NCBI RefSeq assembly: GCF_023556315.2
Contig: NZ_CP116221.1
Coordinates: 372,001-436,000 of the forward strand
From: Psychroserpens ponticola
Lineage (GTDB): Bacteria > Bacteroidota > Bacteroidia > Flavobacteriales > Flavobacteriaceae
Direction: 5' to 3'
DNA length: 64,000 nucleotides
Shown: positions 50,712 through 58,728 of the stretch, piece by piece
How positions within the stretch are numbered: the first letter of the stretch is position 1
Layout of the letters: each line of letters starts with the position of its first letter
The notes under the pieces: model-generated
Told to the model about the DNA's origin: nothing
What the model saw: the letters and a program-made list of their open reading frames with translations, nothing else
Databases searched by the model: none
Position numbers and translations under genes: made by a program

Positions 50712-51364
50712 TGATTCGCTTTTAAAATAGTTGGCATTTTAGCTTGAAAACTTCTTAATCTTGGAATTGATACATTCCTAATATAACTATTATTTGGATG
50801 AAGCCTTTCGTAATTTTGATGATAGTCTTCTCCTATCCAGAATTTTAAAAACGGATAAACTTCCGCAGCAATTTTTGCATTGAGTTCTTTAGCTAAAGTA
50901 GTTTTCTTCTTTTCAATGATTTTTTTCTGTGTATCATTTTGATAAAAAATAATAGAACGATATTGAGATCCATAATCTGGTCCTTGACCATTAACCTGTG
51001 TTGGATTTTGAGACGCAAAAAAGACATCCACTAAAGTTGCAAAGCTTACTATATTTGGATTATAAATAACTTCTACAGCTTCTGCGTGTCCTGTTCTTCC
51101 GGTATTGCTCAATTGATAAGTTGGTTTATCTGTAAAACCACCAGAATAGCCATTAATGACTTCATCTACACCTTTAACGCTTTCGTAAACAGCTTCTACA
51201 CACCAAAAACAACCACTAGCAAAATAAGCGCGTGCTTTTCCGTTATCTAAAGGGACTTCAATTGGACTTGCATTAATAATGGCCTGTTGTTCATTACTAA
51301 CTTGCGCAATGTTTTTGCAACTGAAGAGTAATGTGATGATTAATGTTATAAATAATGTTTTCAT
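50708..51364 (-). CDS. msrA: Peptide-methionine (S)-S-oxide reductase MsrA, exported lipoprotein form
   Basis: This 218-residue enzyme reduces methionine sulfoxide in proteins. The catalytic Cys is in YFASGCFWCVEAVYESVKGV. GYSGGFTDKPTYQLSNTGRTG, HAEAVEVIYNP and DYGSQYRSIIFY are all MsrA hallmarks. The N-terminus is a lipoprotein signal (ITLLFSCKN, Cys about residue 16), so this copy should act in the periplasm or at the outer membrane to repair envelope proteins. An 18-bp perfect palindrome lies 116 bp upstream of the start. Confidence 0.93.
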   Translation of the reverse strand: MKTLFITLIITLLFSCKNIAQVSNEQQAIINASPIEVPLDNGKARAYFASGCFWCVEAVYESVKGVDEVINGYSGGFTDKPTYQLSNTGRTGHAEAVEVIYNPNIVSFATLVDVFFASQNPTQVNGQGPDYGSQYRSIIFYQNDTQKKIIEKKKTTLAKELNAKIAAEVYPFLKFWIGEDYHQNYERLHPNNSYIRNVSIPRLRSFQAKMPTILKANH

Positions 51365-51479
51365 TTTTATGAATAGTTTTTCAATTAGTCGATAAAAGGG
51401 AAGATACCTTAATATGAAATTTGTGAAAATTATATTAAAGTTTAGTTTTGAGATTATTAAGTTCTATAATATTGAAATT

Positions 51480-51497
51480 GTAATATTGCAATATTAC
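51480..51497. promoter_or_regulatory. Perfect 18-bp palindrome upstream of msrA
   Basis: GTAATATTGCAATATTAC is perfectly self-complementary and lies between the coiled-coil gene terminator and msrA. It could be an operator for a dimeric regulator. A hairpin role is less likely because it has no loop. Confidence 0.4.
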
Positions 51498-51512
51498 GAT
51501 TATAAAAACAAT

Positions 51513-51545
51513 AAAAAAGCCTTCAATAAGAAGTGAAGGCTTTTT
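51513..51545 (-). terminator. Intrinsic terminator after the coiled-coil gene
   Basis: AAAAAGCCTTC and GAAGGCTTTTT stem with a 10-nt loop, 22 bp past the stop codon at 51568. Confidence 0.85.
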
Positions 51546-51567
51546 AAAATTTATAATGGATAGTTCA

Positions 51568-52347
51568 CTAAAGTTTTGCAAACATTTTTTCCATTTTTTC
51601 TTTCTCTTCTTCAGCTAATTCAGCATCAACTAAAATACGTCCACTATGCTCATCAGTAATTACTTTTTTACGAGAAGCAATTTCAACTTGAATTTGTGGT
51701 GGAATTGTAAAGAATGATCCTCCAGAAGCACCTCTTTCAATTGGTACAACCGCTAATCCATTTTTTACATTATTTCTAATACGTAAGTAAGCGTTTACTA
51801 AACGATCGTCTAACTTCTTTTGGAAATCTTCAGATTTTTTAAGTAATGCATCCTCTTCTTTTTGAGTTTCAGCTAAAATTTCGTTTAACTCACCACGCTT
51901 ATGCTTAAGGTGTGTTGTGCGATCTTTAAGTTTGCTTTTAGTTTCAGAAATCACTTCTTTTTTCTGATCGATCTGAACTTTAAATTCTTTGATGTGCTTT
52001 TCAGCTAATTGAATTTCTAATTCTTGAAACTCAACTTCTTTCGTTAAAGAATTGTATTCTCTGTTATTTCTAACATTCTTTTGCTGTTCGCTATATTTTT
52101 TGATTAGCGCTTTCGCTTCTTCAATAAGATTTTTCTTTCCTTTGATTTGGTCGTCAATAAGATCTAAGTTCGTACCTAACTTTTCAAGTCTTGTATTTAA
52201 ACCTTCAACTTCATCTTCTAAATCTTGAACCTCTAGAGGTAATTCTCCTCTTAGGTTTCTAATTTCATCTACTCTAGAGTCGATTAATTGTAAATCATAC
52301 AATGCTCTTAATCGTACTTCAACAGATGTTTCAGCTTTTTTTGCCAT
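51568..52347 (-). CDS. CdsZ/C4-zinc-ribbon family coiled-coil protein without cysteines
   Basis: This 259-residue protein has a long coiled-coil (about residues 15-180, e.g. VQDLEDEVEGLNTRLEKLG, KKEVISETKSKLKDRTTHLK) and a C-terminal segment where relatives carry a C4 zinc ribbon. Here GGSFFTIPPQIQVEIASRKK and DEHSGRILVDAELAEEE keep the ribbon frame (the GRIL turn), but the whole protein has no cysteine, so it cannot bind zinc by the usual ligands. It starts 2 bp after the Nif3-like gene; this pairing is common across bacteria. Function of the family is poorly known. Confidence 0.85.
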   Translation of the reverse strand: MAKKAETSVEVRLRALYDLQLIDSRVDEIRNLRGELPLEVQDLEDEVEGLNTRLEKLGTNLDLIDDQIKGKKNLIEEAKALIKKYSEQQKNVRNNREYNSLTKEVEFQELEIQLAEKHIKEFKVQIDQKKEVISETKSKLKDRTTHLKHKRGELNEILAETQKEEDALLKKSEDFQKKLDDRLVNAYLRIRNNVKNGLAVVPIERGASGGSFFTIPPQIQVEIASRKKVITDEHSGRILVDAELAEEEKEKMEKMFAKL

Positions 52348-52349
52348 AA

Positions 52350-53444
52350 TTATAAATACTTTACCGGATTTGTATTCGTCGTTGATAAAACGACTGCAAA
52401 ATTAGTAATTTTTTTCGAGAGATAGTCTACTAAAAAGCTTTTTGTGAACTGTTCGCTTTCGTAATGTCCAATATCAGCCAATATAATGTCGTTTCCTGCA
52501 GAAAAGAAATCGTGATATTTTAAATCTGAAGTTACTAATACATCAGCTCCAGCTGCTTTAGCTGCAGAGATTGCGAAACTTCCTGATCCTCCTAAGACTG
52601 CGATTTTAGCGATATTATTTTTTGAGAGATTTGAATGTCTAATACAAGAGACATTCATTTTTTCTTTTACAAACTGAAGAAATGTTTCTGTTTTTTGACT
52701 GTTTTTTAATTCGCCAACCATTCCTATTCCAATATTTTGGTTGTAATTATCAAGCGTTGTAACTTCAAATGCAACTTCTTCATATGGATGATGTTTAAAA
52801 AGTGTATTTAAAAGCTGTGACTCGACATGTTTATTAAATGTAACAGAAATTTGAGTTTCTGGTTCTTCATGTAATTCACCTTTTGTTCCAACTTTCGGAT
52901 TTGATGATTCATTTCCTTTAAATGTACCTTTTCCTTCAGTATTAAAACTGCAATTATCGTAATTTCCAATATTTCCAGCTCCTGCTTTAAATAATTCAGT
53001 TCTTAAAGCTTCTGCATTCTTTGTTGGAACATAAGTGGTTAATTTTTTTATGGTTCCTTTTTGTGGAATTAAAATCTTTTTATTTATTAAGCCTAAAGTG
53101 TTACAAATAATATCATTTACACCTTTAAGTGCATTGTCTAGAGCTGTGTGAATTGCATAAATAGCAATATCATTTTTAATGGCTTTTAAAACAGTTCTTT
53201 CAACATATGATTTTCCTGTTATCTTTTTTAAACCTTTAAAAATAATAGGATGGAAGCTCACAATAAGATTACAATTCTTTTCAATGGCTTCATCAACAAC
53301 AGTTTCTAAAGTATCTAATGTTACTAGTATTCCTGTGATTTTTGATTGTTTGTCTCCAACTAGAAGTCCGACATTATCAAAGTCTTCAGCATATTGAAGA
53401 GGAGCCAATTCTTCTAGATAATTGATAACATCTTTTACAATCAT
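52350..53444 (-). CDS. Nif3/YbgI-like dinuclear metal-centre protein
   Basis: This 364-residue Nif3-like protein (GTP cyclohydrolase I type 2/NIF3 family) forms hexameric toroids with a dimetal site. Metal-ligand segments are visible: SFHPIIFKGLKKITG (His), YAIHTALDNALKGVND (His, Asp) and the late ADIGHYESEQF (His, Glu). The central insertion (about residues 130-240), which includes HHPYEEVAFEV, is the PII-like domain typical of the longer family form. Reaction in vivo is unsettled. It is in an operon with the downstream coiled-coil gene. A TATATTTG -7 box lies 17 bp upstream. Confidence 0.9.
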   Translation of the reverse strand: MIVKDVINYLEELAPLQYAEDFDNVGLLVGDKQSKITGILVTLDTLETVVDEAIEKNCNLIVSFHPIIFKGLKKITGKSYVERTVLKAIKNDIAIYAIHTALDNALKGVNDIICNTLGLINKKILIPQKGTIKKLTTYVPTKNAEALRTELFKAGAGNIGNYDNCSFNTEGKGTFKGNESSNPKVGTKGELHEEPETQISVTFNKHVESQLLNTLFKHHPYEEVAFEVTTLDNYNQNIGIGMVGELKNSQKTETFLQFVKEKMNVSCIRHSNLSKNNIAKIAVLGGSGSFAISAAKAAGADVLVTSDLKYHDFFSAGNDIILADIGHYESEQFTKSFLVDYLSKKITNFAVVLSTTNTNPVKYL

Positions 53445-53460
53445 AATTATAAATTTGTTT

Positions 53461-53468
53461 CAAATATA
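53461..53468 (-). promoter_or_regulatory. Putative -7 box of the Nif3-coiled-coil operon
   Basis: TATATTTG on the minus strand fits TAnnTTTG, 16 bp before the Nif3 ATG. The -33 element is not clear. Confidence 0.4.
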
Positions 53469-53518
53469 AAATTTTATAGTCATTTGATATGATTATCTTA
53501 GCAATTGATTTCGTCAAG

Positions 53519-54520
53519 ATGAAACTAATTAGAAACATACTTTTTCCAGTTGTTCCCGTTTACTATTCAGTAACATGGTTGCGAAATAGATTGTATGATT
53601 TAGGTTGGAAGTCTTCTACAGTCTATCAAATTCCAATAATATGTGTTGGCAATTTGAGTGTAGGAGGCACAGGGAAAACACCAACAATAGAATATCTTAT
53701 TCGGTTTTTAAGTCAGAATTATAAAGTAGCGACTTTAAGTCGAGGTTATAAGCGTGACTCTTCAGGATTTATTATTGCAGATGAAAATGCAACTGTAACT
53801 TCAATTGGTGATGAACCCTTTCAGTTTTATAAAAAATTTCAAGATGTAACCGTAGCTGTAGATGCAGATAGAAGGCATGGGATTTCAGAATTACTGAAAC
53901 AAAAGCAACTCGATCTTATTTTGTTAGATGATGCATTTCAGCATAGAAAGGTGAAAGCTGGATTTAATATTTTATTGACATCTTATGATAATTTGTATTG
54001 TGATGATATTGTTTTGCCAACAGGGAATTTAAGAGAACCAAGGTCTGGAGCAAAACGTGCTGATCTAATTGTGGTAACTAAATGTCCAGGAACGATCTCT
54101 GAGGAAGAAAAATTTACTGTTATTAATCGACTAAAACCATTGCCTAATCAAGATGTGTTTTTTAGTTCGATTGTATATTCTGAAACTGTTTTGAATGAGA
54201 CTGGAAATATAGCATTATCAGATTTAAAAGATGAATTTACCTTAGTTACTGGAATTGCCAATCCGCAACCATTAGAAGATTACTTAAAGCATAAAGGGTT
54301 GAAATTTGAGCACTTGAAATTTAAAGATCATCATAACTTTAGTGATGAAGAGATTTCTAGTTTAAAAAGGAAGAAAAGAATACTAACTACCGAAAAGGAT
54401 TATGTAAGATTGCAACCTTATTTTCAAGATAATGATACCTTGTTTTATTTACCGATTGAATTTAAGATAGATCAATCTGAAGTATTTAAAAATACAATTA
54501 ATAATTATCTAAAAACTTAA
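53519..54520 (+). CDS. lpxK: Tetraacyldisaccharide 4'-kinase LpxK
   Basis: This 333-residue inner-membrane kinase phosphorylates the lipid A disaccharide precursor. The N-terminal membrane-associated helix (ILFPVVPVYYSVTWLRNRLYD) is followed by the Walker A loop GNLSVGGTGKTPT, then LSRGYKR, GDEPFQFYKKF, LDDAFQHRKV and FKDHHNFSDEEI, all LpxK signatures. ATG 53519 is preferred; an upstream in-frame ATG at 53489 would add ten residues. Its stop abuts the stop of the convergent hybrid kinase gene (54520/54521), with no terminator visible between. Confidence 0.94.
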   Translation: MKLIRNILFPVVPVYYSVTWLRNRLYDLGWKSSTVYQIPIICVGNLSVGGTGKTPTIEYLIRFLSQNYKVATLSRGYKRDSSGFIIADENATVTSIGDEPFQFYKKFQDVTVAVDADRRHGISELLKQKQLDLILLDDAFQHRKVKAGFNILLTSYDNLYCDDIVLPTGNLREPRSGAKRADLIVVTKCPGTISEEEKFTVINRLKPLPNQDVFFSSIVYSETVLNETGNIALSDLKDEFTLVTGIANPQPLEDYLKHKGLKFEHLKFKDHHNFSDEEISSLKRKKRILTTEKDYVRLQPYFQDNDTLFYLPIEFKIDQSEVFKNTINNYLKT

Positions 54521-56752
54521 TTATACAGACGGAGTTGTCTTTTCGTTTTCTGCAAGTACTTCGTATAACTTCTTCTCAAAATCTTCTTGTTTGAAAGGCT
54601 TAGAAATGATGTCATCAAATCCAGCTTCATCAAACTCATGCATTTTGTCTTCTAGAGTTACCGCTGTAAGTGCAAAAATAGTAAGTTCTTTGTCGAATGT
54701 TCTAATGATTTTAGTGGCTTCTAGTCCGCTAATTCCTGGCATGTGAATGTCCATGAGTACAACGTCGTAAGTATTTTCTCTTACTTTTTCTACTGCAGCT
54801 TCACCATTGTCTACGATTTCACACTCAAGACCCATCTTATTCAAGATTTTCTTGGTAATCATTTGATTAATCTTGTTGTCTTCAACAATCAAAATCTTAA
54901 TGTTGCTAATGTCCAATTTGCTAATGTTTTTAGAGTAATCCTCTTTAATAATTTTAACTTCTTCTGGAGCGTAGGTTAATGGGATTTCAAAAAAGAAAGT
55001 AGTTCCTTTTCCGAGTTCACTTTTTAGGTAGATTTTTCCTTTTAATATTTCAATTAATCCTTTTACAATGGATAGACCTAGACCTGTTCCACCATATTTT
55101 CTATTAATTTGTATAGAGCCTTGGGAGAAGCTCTCAAACATATTGTCTTGTTTTTCTTTAGAGATTCCAATACCATTATCTTCAATTTCAAATCGAAGCA
55201 TGTGGTCGTTTCCGTTTTTAGAAATACTATATACTCTTACCCAAATATCTCCATCTTTAGTAAACTTGATGGAGTTACCAATGAGGTTGATTAATATTTG
55301 TGATATTTTTAAATTATCTCCAACAAACGTATGTGGTAAATCTTTTTGATATTCGAAGTGCATTATGGTATTGTTGTCTAATGCCGAATTATTAAGTGCA
55401 GAAACTACGTTTTCTACTTTCATTTGCAAGTTAAACTGAACAGGATCAAGTTCGACTTTATTAGCTTCAATTTTGTTAATTTGAAGAATATCATTAATAA
55501 AGGTCAATAAGTAATCACCTGAAAACTTTAAAGACTTTAAATGTGGTATTTGGTGTTCTTTAGGTTCTTCATCTAATAACATGTTTGTTAAACCAGTTAC
55601 AGCATATAAAGGTGTTCTAAGCTCGTGAGTAACTGTAGATAAAAAGTTTGCTTTAGTTTTTGAAGCTTGCTCTGCTTTACGCATCGCTTCTATAAGATCA
55701 TCATTTTTTTCATGAAGCATATTATTAGATTTCAATCTAATATTGTTGTTTTTATAAAGAGCTAAGGTTAACAATGATAAAATTGTAATTAAGGCAATGC
55801 TTAATATGGTTGTTATTTTTGCTAAACTACTTTCAGATTCTTGTTTTTCTATTATATTTTTTAGCTTTTCATAATCTGCAGCATTGTATGCATCAATATA
55901 TTGTACTCTTTTTTCAGGCGTTAAATTTTCTCTTCTGACATTAAGAATAGAATCCGAAAGCTGAACATGTTTAGCAAGATATTCATGTGCTAGTTCAAAA
56001 TCAGTTTCATTTTCATAGATATTACTTAATGTTAAATAGGCTTCATTAGTATTCTCAATAAATCCGTTAGTATTTGCAATGTCAAGACCTTCTTTTGTTA
56101 TCGAAATCGCCAATTGATTATTTCCAAGTTTGTCAACTGTTTTTCCACTATAGATTAAGGCGTTTGATAAAATATTATTTTGATTATATTTTTTGGCAAG
56201 TACGATTGTACGTTCAAGCAGTGCTTTTGCTGTTTTATAATCTTTAAGTTTTAAATTAACTTTTGCTTCATTTAATGTCACTTCAGGTATAAAATGCTCA
56301 AGGTTTTCTTCCTCGAATTTGGTTTTTGCTGAATTGTAGTAATCTAAAGCTGTTTGGTATTCTTTTTTACTTGCGTGAAGTGAGCCTCTAATATTATAGG
56401 TCATGGCTAAATTACCATAATCATTAATTTCACGTTGTATTTCTGCTGCTTTAGTCAATGAAACTAAAGCATTTTCATACTCGTTAACTGTGTATTGTAG
56501 TTTAGCTATTTTGGTGTGAATTTCGCCTTCGCTCTTTCTGTCGCTTATTTTTACAGCGATAACAAGCGCTTTTTCAAGGTTGTCTTTTGCATTAAAATAT
56601 TCACCTCTCTCATTATCAAAAGTTGATTGAGTGATTAGGTTTTCAATGCGCATTTTTAATATATCAACATCTTCTTCTGTATCAATTTGAGCAAAAGCAA
56701 ATGTCGATAAAGTGATTAAAAAAGCTAATATGTAATATTTAATTTGGGACAT
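54521..56752 (-). CDS. Hybrid histidine kinase with periplasmic TPR repeats and receiver domain
   Basis: This 743-residue sensor has a signal peptide (ILAFLITLSTFAFA). TPR-like repeats (about 30-300) include ENALVSLTKAAEIQREINDY and YQTALDYYNSAKTKFEEEN. One TM helix lies at about 315-335 (ITTILSIALITILSLLTLAL). HisKA has His376 in STVTHELRTPLYAV, and HATPase shows NLIGNSIKFTKDG, DNGIGIS and GGTGLGLSIVKGLIEIL. A C-terminal REC domain has Asp668 in VLMDIHMPGISG. This TPR-hybrid layout is common in Flavobacteriia. The partner and signal are unknown. The promoter overlaps the end of the GAPDH gene. Confidence 0.92.
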   Translation of the reverse strand: MSQIKYYILAFLITLSTFAFAQIDTEEDVDILKMRIENLITQSTFDNERGEYFNAKDNLEKALVIAVKISDRKSEGEIHTKIAKLQYTVNEYENALVSLTKAAEIQREINDYGNLAMTYNIRGSLHASKKEYQTALDYYNSAKTKFEEENLEHFIPEVTLNEAKVNLKLKDYKTAKALLERTIVLAKKYNQNNILSNALIYSGKTVDKLGNNQLAISITKEGLDIANTNGFIENTNEAYLTLSNIYENETDFELAHEYLAKHVQLSDSILNVRRENLTPEKRVQYIDAYNAADYEKLKNIIEKQESESSLAKITTILSIALITILSLLTLALYKNNNIRLKSNNMLHEKNDDLIEAMRKAEQASKTKANFLSTVTHELRTPLYAVTGLTNMLLDEEPKEHQIPHLKSLKFSGDYLLTFINDILQINKIEANKVELDPVQFNLQMKVENVVSALNNSALDNNTIMHFEYQKDLPHTFVGDNLKISQILINLIGNSIKFTKDGDIWVRVYSISKNGNDHMLRFEIEDNGIGISKEKQDNMFESFSQGSIQINRKYGGTGLGLSIVKGLIEILKGKIYLKSELGKGTTFFFEIPLTYAPEEVKIIKEDYSKNISKLDISNIKILIVEDNKINQMITKKILNKMGLECEIVDNGEAAVEKVRENTYDVVLMDIHMPGISGLEATKIIRTFDKELTIFALTAVTLEDKMHEFDEAGFDDIISKPFKQEDFEKKLYEVLAENEKTTPSV

Positions 56753-56773
56753 ATTTTGGCCACTTTATTTGGA

Positions 56774-56781
56774 CAAATATA
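56774..56781 (-). promoter_or_regulatory. Putative -7 box of the hybrid kinase gene
   Basis: TATATTTG on the minus strand fits TAnnTTTG, 21 bp before the start codon. A weak GTTTA lies at the -33 distance inside the GAPDH 3' end. Confidence 0.4.
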
Positions 56782-56782
56782 A

Positions 56783-57799
56783 TTATTTATTCGATAAACG
56801 TACTAATTTCATCGATAAATTGCAAATTAAATCTAAAATTCTTGAAGAATATCCGGTTTCATTATCATACCAGCCAACGATTTTTATCATGTTTCCAATC
56901 ACAGAAGTCATTTGAGAATCAAAAATGCAAGAATGAGGATTGCCAACGATATCTATTGATACAATAGGATCTTCGGTATATTCAAGTATATTCTTTAAGT
57001 GAGATTGAGAAGCATGCTTAAATGCGGTATTAATTTCTTCAATAGTTACTGTTCTATCAACATTAAAAGTGATATCTGTTAATGAACCATTTGCTACAGG
57101 AACTCTAATGCCACAACCACCAATGACGTCAGATAAATCAGGGAAAATTTTTGTTAAAGCCTTTGCAGCACCTGTTGTTGTTGGTACAATAGATTGTCCA
57201 GCAGCTCTTGCTCTTCTTAAATCTTTATGAGGTTGATCGTGTAGACTTTGATCTGTAGTATAAGAATGAACAGTTGTTATGTAGGCTTGTTTAACACCAC
57301 AAAGTTTGTCAATGACAGAAATCATTGGTGCAGCATTGTTGGTAGTACACGATGCATTTGAAATAATTAATTCGTTTCCTTGAATCTCGTGGTCATTGAT
57401 ACCAAGAACAACAGTTTTTATGTCATCGTCAATTGGAGGAACAGATAAAATAACTTGTTTTGCTCCATTCTTAATATGGTATTCTAAATCTGAAGATATT
57501 TTAAATTTCCCAGATGACTCAATGACAAAATCAACATTAAATGGACTCCAATCAATTTCTTTTGGGTGCTTCTTGTTTAAAAGTGGAATGTGTCTACCAT
57601 TAATGCTAATTATTGCTTCTGCAGATGAAATGTCATGTTTTGAAACACCATGAATACTATCATATTTAAGTAAATGACTAAGCGTTTTTGCGTCTGCAAG
57701 GTCATTTATTGCAACAACTTGAATGTCTTCACGATCTTGAATTAGTCTAAAAACGCGTCTTCCAATTCTTCCAAAACCATTAATAGCAACGTTAATCAT
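56783..57799 (-). CDS. Type I glyceraldehyde-3-phosphate dehydrogenase
   Basis: This 338-residue enzyme has the NAD fold INGFGRIGRRVFRLI, catalytic Cys151 in ISNASCTTNNAAP, the following VHSYTTDQSLHDQPHKD and RRARAAGQSIVPTTTGAA, and the end GWYDNETGYSSR. The usual second cysteine of the CTTNC motif is Asn here, as in some paralogs. It could be a glycolytic or gluconeogenic form; a second GAPDH elsewhere is likely but not visible. Its ATG directly abuts the lipA stop (57799/57800), so the two are cotranscribed, an uncommon pairing. Confidence 0.9.
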   Translation of the reverse strand: MINVAINGFGRIGRRVFRLIQDREDIQVVAINDLADAKTLSHLLKYDSIHGVSKHDISSAEAIISINGRHIPLLNKKHPKEIDWSPFNVDFVIESSGKFKISSDLEYHIKNGAKQVILSVPPIDDDIKTVVLGINDHEIQGNELIISNASCTTNNAAPMISVIDKLCGVKQAYITTVHSYTTDQSLHDQPHKDLRRARAAGQSIVPTTTGAAKALTKIFPDLSDVIGGCGIRVPVANGSLTDITFNVDRTVTIEEINTAFKHASQSHLKNILEYTEDPIVSIDIVGNPHSCIFDSQMTSVIGNMIKIVGWYDNETGYSSRILDLICNLSMKLVRLSNK

Positions 57800-58678
57800 C
57801 TAGTTGATATGTTTTTGCGCTTTGTATGAAGATCTAACTAAAGCACTGCTTTCTACATGACGGAAACCTAAATCTAATCCAATGTCTCTATATTCATCAA
57901 ATTGTTCTGGAGTAACAAATTGTTTGACAGGTAAATGCTTTTTACTTGGTTGTAAATATTGTCCAATAGTGACGACATCAACATCATTTGCTTTTAAATC
58001 GTGAAGTGTTTCAATGACTTCTTCACGTGTTTCACCCAAACCTAGCATAATTCCAGATTTTGTACGACGTTGTCCTTGTTGTTTTAAATAGTTAAGAACA
58101 TACATACTACGATCGTATTTAGCTTGAATGCGAACCTCTCTAGTTAAACGTCTTACTGTTTCTATATTATGAGATACGACTTCTGGAGCAACATCAATAA
58201 TTCGGTCAATATGTTGTTCTAAACCTTGAAAATCAGGAATGAGTGTTTCTAAAGTTGTTTCAGGGTTCATTCGTCTTACTGCTTTCACAGTTTCGCTCCA
58301 CATGATACTTCCCATATCTTTTAGGTCATCTCTATCAACACTTGTTAAGACAGCATGTTTGATTCCCATTATTTTTATAGAACGTGCTACTTTTTCTGGT
58401 TCATCCCAATCTACAGTTTCAGGTCGTCCTGTTTTTACTCCACAGAAACCACAAGAACGTGTACATACATTGCCTAAAATCATAAATGTTGCTGTTCCTT
58501 CTCCCCAACATTCACCCATATTTGGACAACTCCCAGATGTACAAATCGTATTTAATTTGTACTTGTCAACTAGACCTCTTAGTTCCGTGTATTTTTTTCC
58601 TGTAGGTAGCTTTACGCGAAGCCATTTAGGTTTCGGTTGACGTTTAGTGATTGTATTTGAAGCTGATTCTGTACTCAT
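57800..58678 (-). CDS. lipA: Lipoyl synthase
   Basis: This 292-residue radical SAM enzyme inserts sulfur into octanoyl chains on lipoyl domains, including E2 proteins such as the one encoded at 9270. The auxiliary cluster cysteines are in [12 protein letters not shown], the radical SAM CxxxCxxC is CTRSCGFC, and the C-terminal RSSYKA supplies the serine ligand. Length matches. A TATCTTTG -7 box lies 20 bp upstream. Confidence 0.96.
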   Translation of the reverse strand: MSTESASNTITKRQPKPKWLRVKLPTGKKYTELRGLVDKYKLNTICTSGSCPNMGECWGEGTATFMILGNVCTRSCGFCGVKTGRPETVDWDEPEKVARSIKIMGIKHAVLTSVDRDDLKDMGSIMWSETVKAVRRMNPETTLETLIPDFQGLEQHIDRIIDVAPEVVSHNIETVRRLTREVRIQAKYDRSMYVLNYLKQQGQRRTKSGIMLGLGETREEVIETLHDLKANDVDVVTIGQYLQPSKKHLPVKQFVTPEQFDEYRDIGLDLGFRHVESSALVRSSYKAQKHIN

Positions 58679-58697
58679 TCTAAAAAAATTTCAAATA

Positions 58698-58705
58698 CAA
58701 AGATA
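58698..58705 (-). promoter_or_regulatory. Putative -7 box of lipA-GAPDH
   Basis: TATCTTTG on the minus strand fits TAnnTTTG, 19 bp before the lipA ATG. The -33 region is AT-rich without a clear TTTG. Confidence 0.4.
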
Positions 58706-58728
58706 CGAAGTATTCTTTTAAATTAATC

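Noticed and set aside
55068-55349. Plus-strand ORF opposite the hybrid kinase
   Set aside because: It is antisense to the HATPase domain of the kinase, with composition expected of a shadow frame.
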